This document shows, one piece after another, positions 26,960 through 36,598 of a stretch of DNA of 64,000 nt (positions are counted from its first letter, which is position 1; each line of letters starts with the position of its first letter). The notes beneath the pieces were generated by a model, which did no database searches, was not told the origin of the DNA, and saw nothing but the letters and a program-made list of their open reading frames with translations. The position numbers and the translations under genes are program-made. Origin of the DNA: Gammaproteobacteria bacterium (GTDB lineage Bacteria > Pseudomonadota > Gammaproteobacteria > Eutrophobiales > Eutrophobiaceae); assembly GCA_030829955.1 (NCBI GenBank), contig JAURNY010000018.1, positions 30,377 through 94,376 on the forward strand, written 5' to 3'.

Positions 26960-28171
26960 TCATATTTTTTGAAACACCAGGCAGGCATTGGTTCCACCAA
27001 AGCCAAAACTGTTAGACATGATGACCGACATGTCTACATTATCCATTTTACTAGTGACTATTGGCATACCCTCAGCGTCAGCATCAACAGTTTCAATATT
27101 TAATGATGCGCCGATAAAACCATGCTCCTGCATTATCAAACTATAAATAGCTTCGTTAGCACCTGCAGCCCCTAATCCATGTCCGGTTTGTGATTTGGTT
27201 GCACTAATATGTGGAATGTTATCTTTAAATACTTCTTTAACTGCTTTTAATTCTGTGACGTCACCAGCTGGCGTGCTGGTTGCGTGTGCATTAATATAAT
27301 TAACAGGGGCATTTATATCCTTCATCGCAATTTGCATACAACGAGTTGCACCTTCACCAGATGGTTTTACCATATCAAATCCATCAGATGTCGCACCATA
27401 GCCTATGACTTCAGCATAAATACGCGCATTTCTGGATTTGGCATGTTCCAGTTCTTCGAGCACCAGTACACCTCCACCACCTGATATAACAAAGCCGTCT
27501 CGATTTGCATCATAAGGGCGGGAGGCTTTTTCGGGAGTGTCGTTGTACTTAGATGAGAGTGCGCCCATGCTGTCGAATAATAATGTTGAAGTCCAATGGA
27601 GTTCGTCACTACCGCCAGCAAAGATCATTTTTTGTTTGCCTGCCTGAATAAGTTCATAGGCATTTCCAATACAATGCGCGCTGGTAGCACAGGCAGAGCT
27701 AATTGAATAATTTACGCCTTTGATTTGATAAGCAACAGATAAACAGGCGCTATTGGTGCTTGCCATAATTCTGGGCACCATAGTCGGACCAACCTTGCGT
27801 GCACCGCGTTCTCGCATGGTATCGATAGCTGCTTGCATATTGGCATTAGAACCACCACCGGAACCCACGATTAAACCAATCTCCGGATCAATAATTTCTT
27901 CTTCACTTAATGAAGCATCAGTCATAGCTTCTTTCATGGCGAGATAAGCATAAGCTGCACTATCACCCATGAAGCGTTTTAGTTTGCGATCGATCAATGT
28001 ATCAAGATCAATATTAATTGCACCATGCACATGTGAACGAAAACCCAATTCTTCGTAGGTAGCAGAATGTTCAATACCCGATGTACCATTCTGTAATGAA
28101 TTAAGTACTTCCGCTTTGTTATTGCCGATACTGGATATAATACCCAATCCAGTTACAACTACTCTTCTCAA
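26960..28171 (-). CDS. fabB: 3-oxoacyl-ACP synthase I FabB
   Basis: Condensing enzyme of fatty-acid elongation, essential for unsaturated fatty acids with FabA; about 403 residues. The active-site cysteine is in SSACATSAHCIG and the two catalytic histidines are in NAHATSTPAGD and GHGLGAAGANE. I place the start at a TTG (28171), because it gives the canonical MRRVVVTGLGI and lies 7 bases after a GGGAG ribosome site. A TTG two codons earlier is only 2 bases from that site. It is the second gene of fabA-fabB, 11 bases downstream of fabA. Confidence 0.96.
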   Translation of the reverse strand: MRRVVVTGLGIISSIGNNKAEVLNSLQNGTSGIEHSATYEELGFRSHVHGAINIDLDTLIDRKLKRFMGDSAAYAYLAMKEAMTDASLSEEEIIDPEIGLIVGSGGGSNANMQAAIDTMRERGARKVGPTMVPRIMASTNSACLSVAYQIKGVNYSISSACATSAHCIGNAYELIQAGKQKMIFAGGSDELHWTSTLLFDSMGALSSKYNDTPEKASRPYDANRDGFVISGGGGVLVLEELEHAKSRNARIYAEVIGYGATSDGFDMVKPSGEGATRCMQIAMKDINAPVNYINAHATSTPAGDVTELKAVKEVFKDNIPHISATKSQTGHGLGAAGANEAIYSLIMQEHGFIGASLNIETVDADAEGMPIVTSKMDNVDMSVIMSNSFGFGGTNACLVFQKI

Positions 28172-28182
28172 GATCAATCTCC

Positions 28183-28698
28183 CTAAAAATCCTCTGTTGA
28201 GGTAAATAGACCGACTCGTAAGTCTTCGGCATTATATATTTCTCTGCCATCAGCAAACATGGCGGCATCAGCTACTCCCATAACCAGTTTGCGTAACATA
28301 ACTCGCCTCATATTGATTTCATATCGAACCATTTTAATATCTGGAGTCACCTGACCTGTAAATTTAACATTACCTGCACCTAGAGCTCGACCTTTTCCTG
28401 GTGCACCAGACCAGGCGAGAAAAAAGCCGACCAGTTGCCACATAGCATCTAGTCCAAGACAGCCTGGCATCACAGGGTCACCCTCAAAATGACAGTCAAA
28501 AAACCAGAGATCAGAGTTAATGTCCAATTCGGCGATGATATGTCCTTTCCTGGCACTACCGCCGTTATCGTTAATTTCGACGATACGATCAAACATTAAC
28601 ATGGGGGGTAAAGGTAGCTGCGCATTTCCTACCCCAAACATTTCTCCAAGCCCGCAGGCAAGCAATTCTTCTTTGGTAAAACTATTTTTCTTATTCAT
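28183..28698 (-). CDS. fabA: 3-hydroxydecanoyl-ACP dehydratase/isomerase FabA
   Basis: Introduces the cis double bond in the anaerobic unsaturated fatty-acid pathway; 171 residues, the family's normal length. The catalytic histidine is in [14 protein letters not shown] and the catalytic aspartate in [26 protein letters not shown] and the N-terminal [14 protein letters not shown] are conserved. It is the first gene of fabA-fabB and divergent from ispG. The 133 bases between them presumably hold both promoters. I saw no certain FabR/FadR operator. Confidence 0.97.
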   Translation of the reverse strand: MNKKNSFTKEELLACGLGEMFGVGNAQLPLPPMLMFDRIVEINDNGGSARKGHIIAELDINSDLWFFDCHFEGDPVMPGCLGLDAMWQLVGFFLAWSGAPGKGRALGAGNVKFTGQVTPDIKMVRYEINMRRVMLRKLVMGVADAAMFADGREIYNAEDLRVGLFTSTEDF

Positions 28699-28831
28699 TC
28701 TTGCAAGTATCTCATGCTAAGAGACTTTTTTCCTGATCATTATTATGGATTGTTATTCTCAAGCGACGACGCTTGACAGTCAGTTGATGCCGATTAGACT
28801 TCACGCTTAGTTAATCATAAGGCTATTTAGT

Positions 28832-30070
28832 ATGTCATCAAAATTTGGATCTCTCCCAAGAAAACAAACCGTTGCAGTCAAGGTTGGCTCAGTGATTGTC
28901 GGAGGTGGTCATCCTGTGGTTGTGCAATCCATGACTAATACCGATACAGCTGATGCTGATGCTACTGCAAAACAGGTACAGCATCTGGCGGCAGCTGGTT
29001 CTGAAATTGTCAGAATTACCGTGAATACGCCTGAAGCAGCTGCCCAGGTTGCCAATATCCGGGAAAAACTGGATGCCGTTGGTTGTAGTGTGCCGTTAGT
29101 GGGTGATTTTCATTACAACGGACATAAATTACTGACTGAGTATCCTGAATGCGCCGAAGTATTGGCAAAATACCGTATTAATCCGGGTAATGTAGGCTTT
29201 GGCCGTAAGAAAGATGATCAATTTGCGACGATGATTGAAAAGGCTATTGAATACAATAAACCCGTCAGGATAGGAGTGAACTGGGGTAGTCTGGATCAGG
29301 AACTCCTAACCGGAATGATGGATGACAATGCTAAGCTGGCCGAGCCTTTAGATACAGAAGATGTGATGCGTGAGGCCTTGATTGTATCGGCGCTAAATAG
29401 TGCGGCTAAAGCAGAAGAGATTGGTTTAGGCAGAGACAAGATAATTTTGTCCTGCAAGGTTAGTGGAGTACAAAAATTAATAGCTGTCTATCGAGATTTA
29501 TCAAATCGATGCGATTATGCCGTGCACCTGGGTTTAACTGAGGCTGGTATGGGATCAAAAGGTATAGTTGCTTCTACTGCGGCGATGGGAATGTTGTTGC
29601 AGGAGGGGATAGGCGATACGATTCGTGTGTCATTAACCCCTGAACCCAATGGTGATCGTGCAAAAGAAGTCATCGTTGCACAGGAGATTTTGCAAACTAT
29701 GGGGTTACGTTCATTTAATCCACTTGTCACAGCTTGCCCCGGGTGTGGCCGTACTACCAGTACCGTATTTCAGGAGTTGGCAAATAATATTCAGGCCTAT
29801 GTACGTAGTCAGATGCCGATCTGGCGTGAGAAATACAACGGCGTGGAAGAAATGAAGCTTGCTGTAATGGGATGCGTTGTAAATGGCCCGGGTGAAAGTA
29901 AACATGCCGATATCGGAATTAGCCTGCCTGGCACAGGTGAAGCACCATCTGCTCCCGTATTTATCGATGGAAAAAAAGTAATGACATTAAAAGGCGATAA
30001 TATTGCAAATGATTTTCGTCAGATTGTCGATGAGTATGTTGAAAAGCGTTATGCCAAGCATATCTGTTAA
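28832..30070 (+). CDS. ispG: 4-hydroxy-3-methylbut-2-enyl diphosphate synthase IspG (GcpE)
   Basis: Iron-sulfur enzyme of the MEP isoprenoid pathway, converting MEcPP to HMBPP; 412 residues, the bacterial two-domain form. The N-terminal TIM-barrel part begins with [19 protein letters not shown]. The 4Fe-4S ligands are two cysteines in [10 protein letters not shown] and one in GCVVNGPGE. It is a single gene, followed by over 600 bases without a gene. Confidence 0.97.
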   Translation: MSSKFGSLPRKQTVAVKVGSVIVGGGHPVVVQSMTNTDTADADATAKQVQHLAAAGSEIVRITVNTPEAAAQVANIREKLDAVGCSVPLVGDFHYNGHKLLTEYPECAEVLAKYRINPGNVGFGRKKDDQFATMIEKAIEYNKPVRIGVNWGSLDQELLTGMMDDNAKLAEPLDTEDVMREALIVSALNSAAKAEEIGLGRDKIILSCKVSGVQKLIAVYRDLSNRCDYAVHLGLTEAGMGSKGIVASTAAMGMLLQEGIGDTIRVSLTPEPNGDRAKEVIVAQEILQTMGLRSFNPLVTACPGCGRTTSTVFQELANNIQAYVRSQMPIWREKYNGVEEMKLAVMGCVVNGPGESKHADIGISLPGTGEAPSAPVFIDGKKVMTLKGDNIANDFRQIVDEYVEKRYAKHIC

Positions 30071-30682
30071 TTATAGGATGTTTTCTATATTTAAATATCA
30101 ATCAATCCTAGTGCTTACAATTTTCTATTTCAGCTTTTACCCATGCGGGTTAGGGTGATCTCATAAAAAACTATTTACAGAAGATGTAATAATACCGGCG
30201 CTGAAATACAAAGTTTATGACATAAAGAAGTTATCTATCGATAAAAATAAGCAGCTAACAAAACAGGCTTGACGCGCCATTATAATTACATGTGTGACAA
30301 ACTTGGCATGGTGTATTTGTTTATCGATGTGGATTCTCTGGATATTGAAAAATATTTATATTATCAGTTAGTTATGAAATTTTTCAACTAGTTGAAGAGC
30401 AGGAAAAATTGATTCTAAAAAGATCCTATAGCCAGAACCACTAATTTGCTAAAATGGATTTTTGCAAGCAATGGCATCATATTTCACTATTTTAAAAGTG
30501 TGGTGTATTGCAATATTAGTTTTTACTAGCCGATTTATAGAGTTACTAAATCATTGCAGTAGCGTTATTATATAGTTATAAAAAGACAAAATGTCTTAAT
30601 TACAGAGTCAAACCAAGTCAAATACTACTAATAATTAAATTGACCGGGAATTCATTAAATCAAATTAGAGAGATAAAAGTTT
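30071..30682. other. Gene-free stretch between ispG and acs
   Basis: I found no convincing gene in these 612 AT-rich bases. There is a perfect 14-base palindrome TTCAACTAGTTGAA (30383-30396). A small hairpin AAGACA/TGTCTT (30584-30598) is also present. A weak promoter-like pair TTGCAG (30554-30559) and TTATAA (30576-30581), 16 bases apart, lies about 100 bases before acs. The length suggests regulated expression of acs, which is common for this gene. A 33-codon open frame at 30290 lacks a ribosome site. Confidence 0.4.
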
Positions 30683-32620
30683 ATGTCAGTCGATAAATTA
30701 TATTCAGTACCCGCAGACATCGCCGCAAATGCACATATTGATAAAACTAAATACGATGAGATGTATGAACGTTCAATTAACGATTCTGATGCGTTCTGGG
30801 CGGAACAAGCAGAAACATTTCTGGATTGGGATAAAAAATGGGACAAGGTGCAGGAATGGGATTTCAAAACTGCCAATGTGAAATGGTTTGAAGGAGGCAA
30901 GCTGAACGTCAGTGCAAACTGTCTCGACCGTCATCTTGAGAAGCGAGGCGATCAGGTTGCGATTATCTGGGAAGGTGATGATCCACAAGAAGACAAACAA
31001 ATTACTTATAGTGAATTACATGAGCAAGTTTGTCGTTTTGCCAATGCATTAAAAGCGGATGGTGTAAAAAAAGGCGATCGTGTGTGCTTATATATGCCCA
31101 TGATTCCGGAAGCAGCCGTGGCAATGCTTGCTTGTACACGTATTGGTGCTGTTCACTCAATCGTGTTTGGTGGTTTTTCACCTGATGCATTAAGTGATCG
31201 TGTTAATGACTCCGATTGTCAGGTGGTCATTACCGCTGACTATAGTTTACGAGGTAAAAAACAGATTCCACTTAAAGCTAACGCAGATAAAGCTTTGGCA
31301 AACTGCCCAAATGTTAGAACCTGTGTCGTTGTTAAGCGTACCGGTGGAGATATTGAATGGAACGAAGGACGTGATCGTTGGTATCACGAATTAGTAGATG
31401 CAGCTTCAACTGATTGTCCGGCTGAACAAATGGATGCAGAAGATCCATTGTTCATTCTTTATACATCAGGTTCGACCGGTAAACCTAAAGGCGTGCTTCA
31501 TACAACTGGTGGTTACTTACTTTACGCAGCGATTACGCATAAATATGTATTTGATTATCAGGAAGGGGATATTTACTGGTGTACAGCCGACGTTGGTTGG
31601 GTAACAGGTCACTCCTATATCGTTTATGGTCCTCTTGCGAATGGCGCTACCTCTGTCATGTTTGAGGGAGTTCCTACTTTTCCTGATGCCAGTCGTTTTT
31701 GGCAAGTTGTCGACAAATGGAAAGTAAACTCTTTTTACACTGCGCCAACGGCGATTCGTATGTTGATGGGCCAAGGTGATGACTTTGTTAAGAAAACTGA
31801 TCGCAGTACGTTACGGATTCTTGGTTCTGTAGGTGAACCAATTAATCCTGAGGCCTGGGAGTGGTATCACAAGGTAGTGGGTAATGAAAAATGCCCAATC
31901 GTTGATACCTGGTGGCAAACAGAAACGGGTGGCCATTTGATAACGCCTTTTCCAGGGGCAACTGTATTGAAACCTGGTTCAGCAACGAAACCATTTTTCG
32001 GTATTGAACCGTGTTTAGTTGATGATCAAGGTAAAGAACTTGACGGCGCGACGGAAGGAGCTTTATGTATTAAGCGACCATGGCCGGGCATGATGCGAAC
32101 TGTCTATGGTGATCATGATCGCTTTATCGAAACCTATTTCAAAATGTTTTCTGGTAAATATTTTAGTGGTGATGGTGCGCGTCGTGATAAAGATGGTTAT
32201 TACTGGATCACTGGTCGTGTTGATGACGTTATCAATGTTTCTGGTCATCGTATGGGAACAGCAGAAGTGGAAAGTGCACTGGTTCTTCACCCGGCAGTGG
32301 CTGAAGCAGCAGTAGTTGGTTATCCACATGATATTAAAGGTCAGGGAATCTATGCCTATGTCACTTTAATGAGTGGTCATGAATCTTCTGATGATTTGAA
32401 AAAAGAATTGGTTCAGCATGTACGTAAAGAGATTGGTCCAATTGCATCTCCTGATGTAATTCAATGGGCACCGGGCTTGCCAAAAACTCGTTCAGGTAAA
32501 ATTATGCGCCGTATTTTGAGAAAGGTTGCGGCGAATGAGCTCGATAATCTTGGAGATACCAGTACGTTAGCAGAACCAGCTGTTGTTGACGATCTAATTG
32601 AAAATCGCGCAATTAGATAA
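30683..32620 (+). CDS. acs: Acetyl-CoA synthetase
   Basis: AMP-forming activation of acetate to acetyl-CoA, releasing pyrophosphate; 645 residues. The adenylate-forming signature [14 protein letters not shown] is intact. The C-terminal lysine motif [11 protein letters not shown] contains the lysine that is acetylated to switch the enzyme off in other bacteria. An N-terminal ACAS_N segment ([20 protein letters not shown]) is present. A GAGAGAT ribosome site precedes the ATG. Inorganic pyrophosphatase follows 17 bases later, so the pair drives acetate activation by removing pyrophosphate. Confidence 0.97.
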   Translation: MSVDKLYSVPADIAANAHIDKTKYDEMYERSINDSDAFWAEQAETFLDWDKKWDKVQEWDFKTANVKWFEGGKLNVSANCLDRHLEKRGDQVAIIWEGDDPQEDKQITYSELHEQVCRFANALKADGVKKGDRVCLYMPMIPEAAVAMLACTRIGAVHSIVFGGFSPDALSDRVNDSDCQVVITADYSLRGKKQIPLKANADKALANCPNVRTCVVVKRTGGDIEWNEGRDRWYHELVDAASTDCPAEQMDAEDPLFILYTSGSTGKPKGVLHTTGGYLLYAAITHKYVFDYQEGDIYWCTADVGWVTGHSYIVYGPLANGATSVMFEGVPTFPDASRFWQVVDKWKVNSFYTAPTAIRMLMGQGDDFVKKTDRSTLRILGSVGEPINPEAWEWYHKVVGNEKCPIVDTWWQTETGGHLITPFPGATVLKPGSATKPFFGIEPCLVDDQGKELDGATEGALCIKRPWPGMMRTVYGDHDRFIETYFKMFSGKYFSGDGARRDKDGYYWITGRVDDVINVSGHRMGTAEVESALVLHPAVAEAAVVGYPHDIKGQGIYAYVTLMSGHESSDDLKKELVQHVRKEIGPIASPDVIQWAPGLPKTRSGKIMRRILRKVAANELDNLGDTSTLAEPAVVDDLIENRAIR

Positions 32621-32637
32621 TCAGGAATAATCATTAT

Positions 32638-33186
32638 ATGAATCTAGATAGGGTTACGGCTGGCAAGAATCCACCAGAAGAAGTCAATGTCATAATAGAA
32701 ATTCCTATTCATGGGCCACCGGTCAAATATGAATTGGATAAGGAAACAGGTGCAATGTTTGTTGATCGTTTTCTTAATACTTCTATGCATTACCCATGTA
32801 ATTATGGCTATATTCCAAAGACGTTGGCAAAAGATGGTGATCCAGTTGATGTAATCGTTATGACACCTGTCCCCATTATTCATGGTGCTGTTATAACTTG
32901 TCGTCCTATCGGTGTTTTGAAAATGACTGATGAGGCAGGTGATGATAGTAAAGTGATGGTGGTGCCTATGGACAAGGTGTCTAAGTTTAGTCGTAATGTA
33001 GAATCCTACAATGATATTCAATTTGCGCTATTAAATCAGATTACTCATTTCTTTGAGCATTACAAAGATCTAGAGCCCAACAAATGGGTGAAGGTAGATG
33101 GTTGGTATGAGGCGGATGAAGCCAAGAAAGAAATTGTTGATGCCATGAATGCTTTTCAAAACTCTAAAGAGCAATTACATTACTAA
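32638..33186 (+). CDS. ppa: Inorganic pyrophosphatase
   Basis: Family I soluble pyrophosphatase, 182 residues. The signature with metal-binding aspartates DGDPVDVIV is intact and so is the preceding YGYIPKTLAKDG. Other conserved blocks are IEIPIHGPPVKYELDKETG and KVDGWYEADEAKKEI. Its position 17 bases after acs suggests cotranscription and a direct role in pulling acetate activation forward. Confidence 0.97.
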   Translation: MNLDRVTAGKNPPEEVNVIIEIPIHGPPVKYELDKETGAMFVDRFLNTSMHYPCNYGYIPKTLAKDGDPVDVIVMTPVPIIHGAVITCRPIGVLKMTDEAGDDSKVMVVPMDKVSKFSRNVESYNDIQFALLNQITHFFEHYKDLEPNKWVKVDGWYEADEAKKEIVDAMNAFQNSKEQLHY

Positions 33187-33273
33187 GTATTTAATTAATA
33201 AATGTTTTTTTTGCAAGTCTGGCTCTAGAGCTACTACGAGCAATTGTGGAATTTTTTTGCTAAAAAAATAATG

Positions 33274-33308
33274 TTGCATTGCAGTATATTGCAGTGCATC
33301 ATATGCAC
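33274..33308 (+). promoter_or_regulatory. TTGCA-rich repeats upstream of the first phasin gene
   Basis: Two copies of ATTGCAGT (33278-33285 and 33288-33295) lie exactly 10 bases apart, preceded by TTGCA. They run into the palindrome GTGCAT-CAT-ATGCAC (33294-33308). The start of the phasin gene is 43 bases downstream. PhaR regulators bind TGC-rich sequences upstream of phasin genes in other bacteria, and a phaR gene is in this window, so this is a candidate operator. Binding is inferred. Confidence 0.5.
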
Positions 33309-33351
33309 TTGTATTATATTTTTTGAATTTAGCAAAACGGAGATTACAGAA

Positions 33352-33732
33352 ATGCAAAACGAATTTTTCGAAAAAATGACTGAAGCTGGCAAGTCATCTT
33401 TCGCAACCATGCAAGCCTTTGGTGAAATCAATACCAAAGTGTTGAAAGAATTATCTGAGTTACAAATCAGTCTAGCCTCATACAGTATAGAGTCTGGTGT
33501 TGAATTGACCAAAACCTTAAGCAGCACTAAAGACTATAAGGGTTTTTTGTCAACCGAAGCTGAATTTGCCAGCGAATATGGTAACAAAATGATGGAATAC
33601 GGTCGTAAAGCAGCTGACGTTATAACTGGTTCACGCGATGAATTTGTTGGTTTGTTTGAAAAGACTATGGAAAGTGTAGCTGTTGCTGAAAAAAAGCCGG
33701 CAAATAAGCGTAATAACAAAAAAGCTGCTTAA
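33352..33732 (+). CDS. Phasin family protein (PHA granule-associated)
   Basis: Granule-surface protein of 126 residues, mostly amphipathic helix without cysteines. The ATG at 33352 gives MQNEFFEKMTEAGKSS and follows a GGAG site at 9 bases. A longer open frame beginning at 33244 would add an unlikely Cys/Ile-rich leader. It shares the FEKM..AGKSS-like start and the SKDYK/TKDYK-type region with the second phasin at 62 kb. The C-terminal tail is lysine/asparagine-rich. It lies directly upstream of phaE-phaC, separated by a terminator. Confidence 0.88.
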   Translation: MQNEFFEKMTEAGKSSFATMQAFGEINTKVLKELSELQISLASYSIESGVELTKTLSSTKDYKGFLSTEAEFASEYGNKMMEYGRKAADVITGSRDEFVGLFEKTMESVAVAEKKPANKRNNKKAA

Positions 33733-33750
33733 TTGTAGCTAAGTTGTATC

Positions 33751-33788
33751 AAAGCCCGCATAACCGTCATGGTTTGCGGGCTTTTTTA
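33751..33788 (+). terminator. Intrinsic terminator between phasin and phaE
   Basis: AAGCCCGCA and TGCGGGCTT form a 9-base perfect stem, extended inward by AACC/GGTT. A run of six T follows. Phasin transcripts are therefore probably separated from phaE-phaC, allowing much higher phasin levels, which is typical. Confidence 0.85.
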
Positions 33789-33833
33789 ATACTAAAATAC
33801 GAAATGTTCACCAAAATGAGACGGATTTGAGTT

Positions 33834-35069
33834 ATGAGTCAGAATTTCAATAATCCATTTGGCGGTCTTGATTGGACCGATTTACAAAAACAAATGCTGG
33901 AAACCTTGATGAATTTTGGAAAGCAAAACACCAGTTTTTCTTCCAGTGGTTTTTCAAGCGGTAATGGTAATCAATGGGCTGATGCTATGGATATGTGGTG
34001 GCGTGCCTTTAAACCTAGTTCCAGTAACAATAATTTTGAAATGTTTAACAAAATGCTGGAGCAATCTCGCATGTTTTATTTATTGAGTGAACATTTTTCA
34101 AAAATATTTCAGGCCTTTGAAAATACCAATCAAACAGAACAAAGTTTAAACAATTTATTGGTCGAGCAATTCGAGCAATTACAGGCTGTGCTGGATCAAC
34201 AGCATAATATGTTTTCCTGGAGTCAAATTGTTGATCAGTGTGAACAGCCTGCTCAATTATTTAAAAATCTATTCTCTGATAAGTCGATATTTTCCGGTAT
34301 GCCGATTAATGACTTCAGCCCGGAAGTAAAAAAAATACGCGAAAAATTTTTTACTATGCCAGGTCTGGGTTATAGCCGTGAGATGCAGGAAAAAATGCAG
34401 GAAGCATTAAGGTTATGGGCGCACTATCAGGATAACTATCAAGAGTTTCAGACAATCATGTCTTGTCTGAATCATGAAGCGATGGATTTGATGCGTAAAC
34501 GTCTGATGAAAATGCATAAGGACGGTGAAAAAGTAGAATCGATGCGACAGATTTATCATATCTGGGTCGATTCAAATGAGGAGGTTTATGGTGAATTTGT
34601 ATTTACTGAAGAATATTCAGAATTGAATGCACGACTTGTGAATTCACTGATGGCATTTAAGAAACAAAGCCATGAAATTACCGAGGACTATTTAAAATCA
34701 ATGAATTTGCCAACCAGCAGTTCGATACAGGCGCTGGAGCGCAGACAACATGAACTTCGCAAACAAGTTCGTGATATGCAGGCTGAATTAAAAGCTGTAA
34801 AAGCTGAACTCGGTAAAACGCAAACTGTTAGTAAGAAAGTGACTGTCGAAGATAAAAAGGCAAAGTCCGAAAAACCTAAAACCAAAGCCGAGCATAAGGC
34901 CAGCAAAAAAACGACTAAAAAAGCAGCAAAGCCAACAGTTAAATCTTCTTCCCGGGCTGTTAACTTAAATAAATCAAGAAAGAAGAAAAGTGAAAAACAG
35001 GCTGCGACAAATAAGAAGTCGGAAATTAAAAATGCCGATGATAAAGGCATGATTGAAATCAAGTTTTAA
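33834..35069 (+). CDS. phaE: Class III PHA synthase subunit PhaE with lysine-rich C-terminal tail
   Basis: Non-catalytic partner of PhaC in class III polyhydroxyalkanoate synthases; 411 residues against roughly 350-370 usual. The N-terminal 320 residues follow the family (TDLQKQMLETLMNFGK, then MDMWWRAFKP, and GLGYSREMQEKMQEALRLW). A coiled-coil stretch follows at about 300-328. Residues 329-411 form a disordered-looking tail with 25 lysines in 83 residues and KKTTKKAAKP-type repeats, like histone H1 or the PhaF/PhaM tails. It ends one base into the next frame and forms an operon with phaC. Confidence 0.93.
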   Translation: MSQNFNNPFGGLDWTDLQKQMLETLMNFGKQNTSFSSSGFSSGNGNQWADAMDMWWRAFKPSSSNNNFEMFNKMLEQSRMFYLLSEHFSKIFQAFENTNQTEQSLNNLLVEQFEQLQAVLDQQHNMFSWSQIVDQCEQPAQLFKNLFSDKSIFSGMPINDFSPEVKKIREKFFTMPGLGYSREMQEKMQEALRLWAHYQDNYQEFQTIMSCLNHEAMDLMRKRLMKMHKDGEKVESMRQIYHIWVDSNEEVYGEFVFTEEYSELNARLVNSLMAFKKQSHEITEDYLKSMNLPTSSSIQALERRQHELRKQVRDMQAELKAVKAELGKTQTVSKKVTVEDKKAKSEKPKTKAEHKASKKTTKKAAKPTVKSSSRAVNLNKSRKKKSEKQAATNKKSEIKNADDKGMIEIKF

Positions 35070-35083
35070 TGAGGGACATAAAG

Positions 35084-36148
35084 ATGAATCCTTTTCAAAT
35101 GAATGCAATGGATATCGTTGGCGAGATTAACGAATTCAATTCGAAACTGGCGCAAGGTCTTAAAACCCTAAGTGAACTGGATGAGATTGATGTCGGCGTC
35201 TCTGAGAAAGAAGCAGTTTATAAAGAAGATAATCTGGTGCTTTATCATTTCAAACCTCGTGTAAAACAAAAGAATGCCGTGCCACTGCTTGTGGTTTATG
35301 CACTGGTTAATCGCCCATACATGGCGGATCTGCAAGATGGTCGTTCCATGATTCAGGGATTACTTGATGAAGGCCTGGATGTTTATTTAATAGATTGGGG
35401 TTATCCGCAAAGCGTTGATAAGTATTTAACACTTGATGATTACATCAATGGTTATATTGATCGCTGTGTTGATGTTGTACGAGAAACTAGCAATCAGCAA
35501 AAAATCAATTTGTTAGGTATTTGTCAGGGCGGCTGTTTCAGTTTGTGTTATACCGCCTTGCATCAGGATAAGGTTAAAAATCTGGTGACAACTGTTACGC
35601 CAGTTGATTTTCATACCAAACATGACCTGCTTTCACATATGGTACAAAAAATTGATATCGATCAGGTGGTAGATACCATGGGTAACATTCCGGGCGAAAT
35701 GTTGAATTGGACCTTTTTGACATTGAAACCTTATTCATTGATGGGTCAAAAGTATGTTGATCTGGTAGATATACTTGATGATAAGGATAAAGCACTTAAT
35801 TTCATGCGTATGGAAAAATGGATATTTGATAGTCCTGATCAGGTTGGAGAAACCTATCGTGAGTTCATTAAACAATTTTATCAACAGAATGGTCTGGTAA
35901 AGGGAACCGTAAAGGTGGGCGAACAAATAATTGATCTGCAAAATATCAAAAACCCTGTGCTAAATATTTATGCTAAAGATGATCATTTAGTACCGCCGGA
36001 TTCATCCAAGGCACTTGAAGGGTGTGTGGGTACTGATGACTATCAGTCTTTAGAATTTCCCGGTGGACACATTGGTATATATGTCAGTGGTAAGGCGCAG
36101 AAAATGATACCGCCATCTGTTAGTCAATGGTTAGGAGAGCGTTGCTAA
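35084..36148 (+). CDS. phaC: Class III PHA synthase catalytic subunit PhaC
   Basis: Polymerises (R)-3-hydroxyacyl-CoA to polyester; 354 residues, the short class III form. The lipase-like box GICQGG carries the nucleophile C147, with D300 (KDDHLVPP) and H329 (GGHIGIYVSG) completing the triad. It is close to the Allochromatium-type enzyme by remembered motifs. The ATG at 35069 overlaps the phaE stop, but the ATG at 35084 has a GAGGG site 8 bases upstream and gives the expected N-terminus, so I use it. The acyl-CoA supply genes phaA and phaB are 27 kb away. Confidence 0.96.
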   Translation: MNPFQMNAMDIVGEINEFNSKLAQGLKTLSELDEIDVGVSEKEAVYKEDNLVLYHFKPRVKQKNAVPLLVVYALVNRPYMADLQDGRSMIQGLLDEGLDVYLIDWGYPQSVDKYLTLDDYINGYIDRCVDVVRETSNQQKINLLGICQGGCFSLCYTALHQDKVKNLVTTVTPVDFHTKHDLLSHMVQKIDIDQVVDTMGNIPGEMLNWTFLTLKPYSLMGQKYVDLVDILDDKDKALNFMRMEKWIFDSPDQVGETYREFIKQFYQQNGLVKGTVKVGEQIIDLQNIKNPVLNIYAKDDHLVPPDSSKALEGCVGTDDYQSLEFPGGHIGIYVSGKAQKMIPPSVSQWLGERC

Positions 36149-36410
36149 CCAGCCTAACTTTGTCAGGGCTTTTTTGCATGTTTGAAGCCCTATGCAGTTA
36201 GCCGTTTTAGACTGGTCGGGTTATTTGGTAATTTCGTATAAATAACCCCTAGACTAAATTGTGCCCTCGGAAGGGCCTGTTCTATTGCTTTTCTAACCAG
36301 AGGAAGGCTTCCACATTTTCACCCTTTCCATAGATATATGTCAGTTTTATTTGTGCTAAGACATGACATTTTTTGAAGCCCAAAGATACTAATCGATAGC
36401 CTGACATATA
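36144..36410 (+). other. Hairpin-rich gene-free stretch after phaC
   Basis: Between phaC and the carA promoter no gene is seen, but pairing segments are dense. Nested stems GCTAAC (36144)/GTTAGC (36197) enclose AGGGCTT (36165)/AAGCCCT (36185), followed by CGTTTT. Others are GGGTTATTT (36218)/AAATAACCC (36240), GCCCT (36263)/AGGGC (36272) and GGAAG (36302)/CTTCC (36308). TATATGTCA (36335) can pair either with TGACAT (36364), followed by six T, or with TGACATATA (36402). The first nested stem may be the phaC terminator. The rest could be an untranslated RNA or old repeats. Confidence 0.4.
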
Positions 36411-36500
36411 CCTGATTCTACTACTTTACCACGGGCAAAGCATTGAGTAACCTGAAACTGTGAGTTCGGTATCGCCTTGTTAAGCCGCTTTTAAAAACCA

Positions 36501-36531
36501 TTGGAAAGCGACAAGCAGAATCAAGTATAAT
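36501..36531 (+). promoter_or_regulatory. Candidate sigma-70 promoter of carA
   Basis: A consensus -10 TATAAT (36526-36531) is preceded by TTGGAA (36501-36506) with a 19-base spacer, longer than the optimal 17. Transcription would begin near 36538, just before a hairpin and T-run in the carA leader. Confidence 0.55.
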
Positions 36532-36545
36532 ACTTTGCATCAATT

Positions 36546-36576
36546 AGGAGTAACCGCAAAGGTCACTCCTTTTTTT
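36546..36576 (+). terminator. Terminator-like hairpin in the carA leader (possible attenuator)
   Basis: AGGAGT (36546-36551) pairs with ACTCCT (36565-36570), extended by ACC/GGT around a GCAAA loop with one mismatch. It is followed by seven T (36570-36576). It lies between the likely carA promoter and the carA start, so it would stop transcripts before the gene unless overcome. Pyrimidine- or arginine-linked attenuation is possible but unproven. Confidence 0.55.
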
Positions 36577-36598
36577 ATGTGTATTGAGAGGTAAATTT

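Noticed and set aside
30269..30286. TTGACG followed by TATAAT
   Set aside because: Only 6 bases apart, so they cannot act together as a sigma-70 promoter.
30305..30322. TGGCATGG...TTTG resembling a sigma-54 promoter before acs
   Set aside because: The -12 GC element is not in the required position.
30290..30391. 33-codon plus-strand frame (MCDKLGMVYLFIDVD...) upstream of acs
   Set aside because: No ribosome site, no recognised family, and it lies in AT-rich spacer.
33244..33351. N-terminal extension of the first phasin
   Set aside because: Encodes a Cys/Ile-rich segment unlike phasins, overlaps the TTGCA repeats, and the ATG at 33352 has a proper ribosome site.
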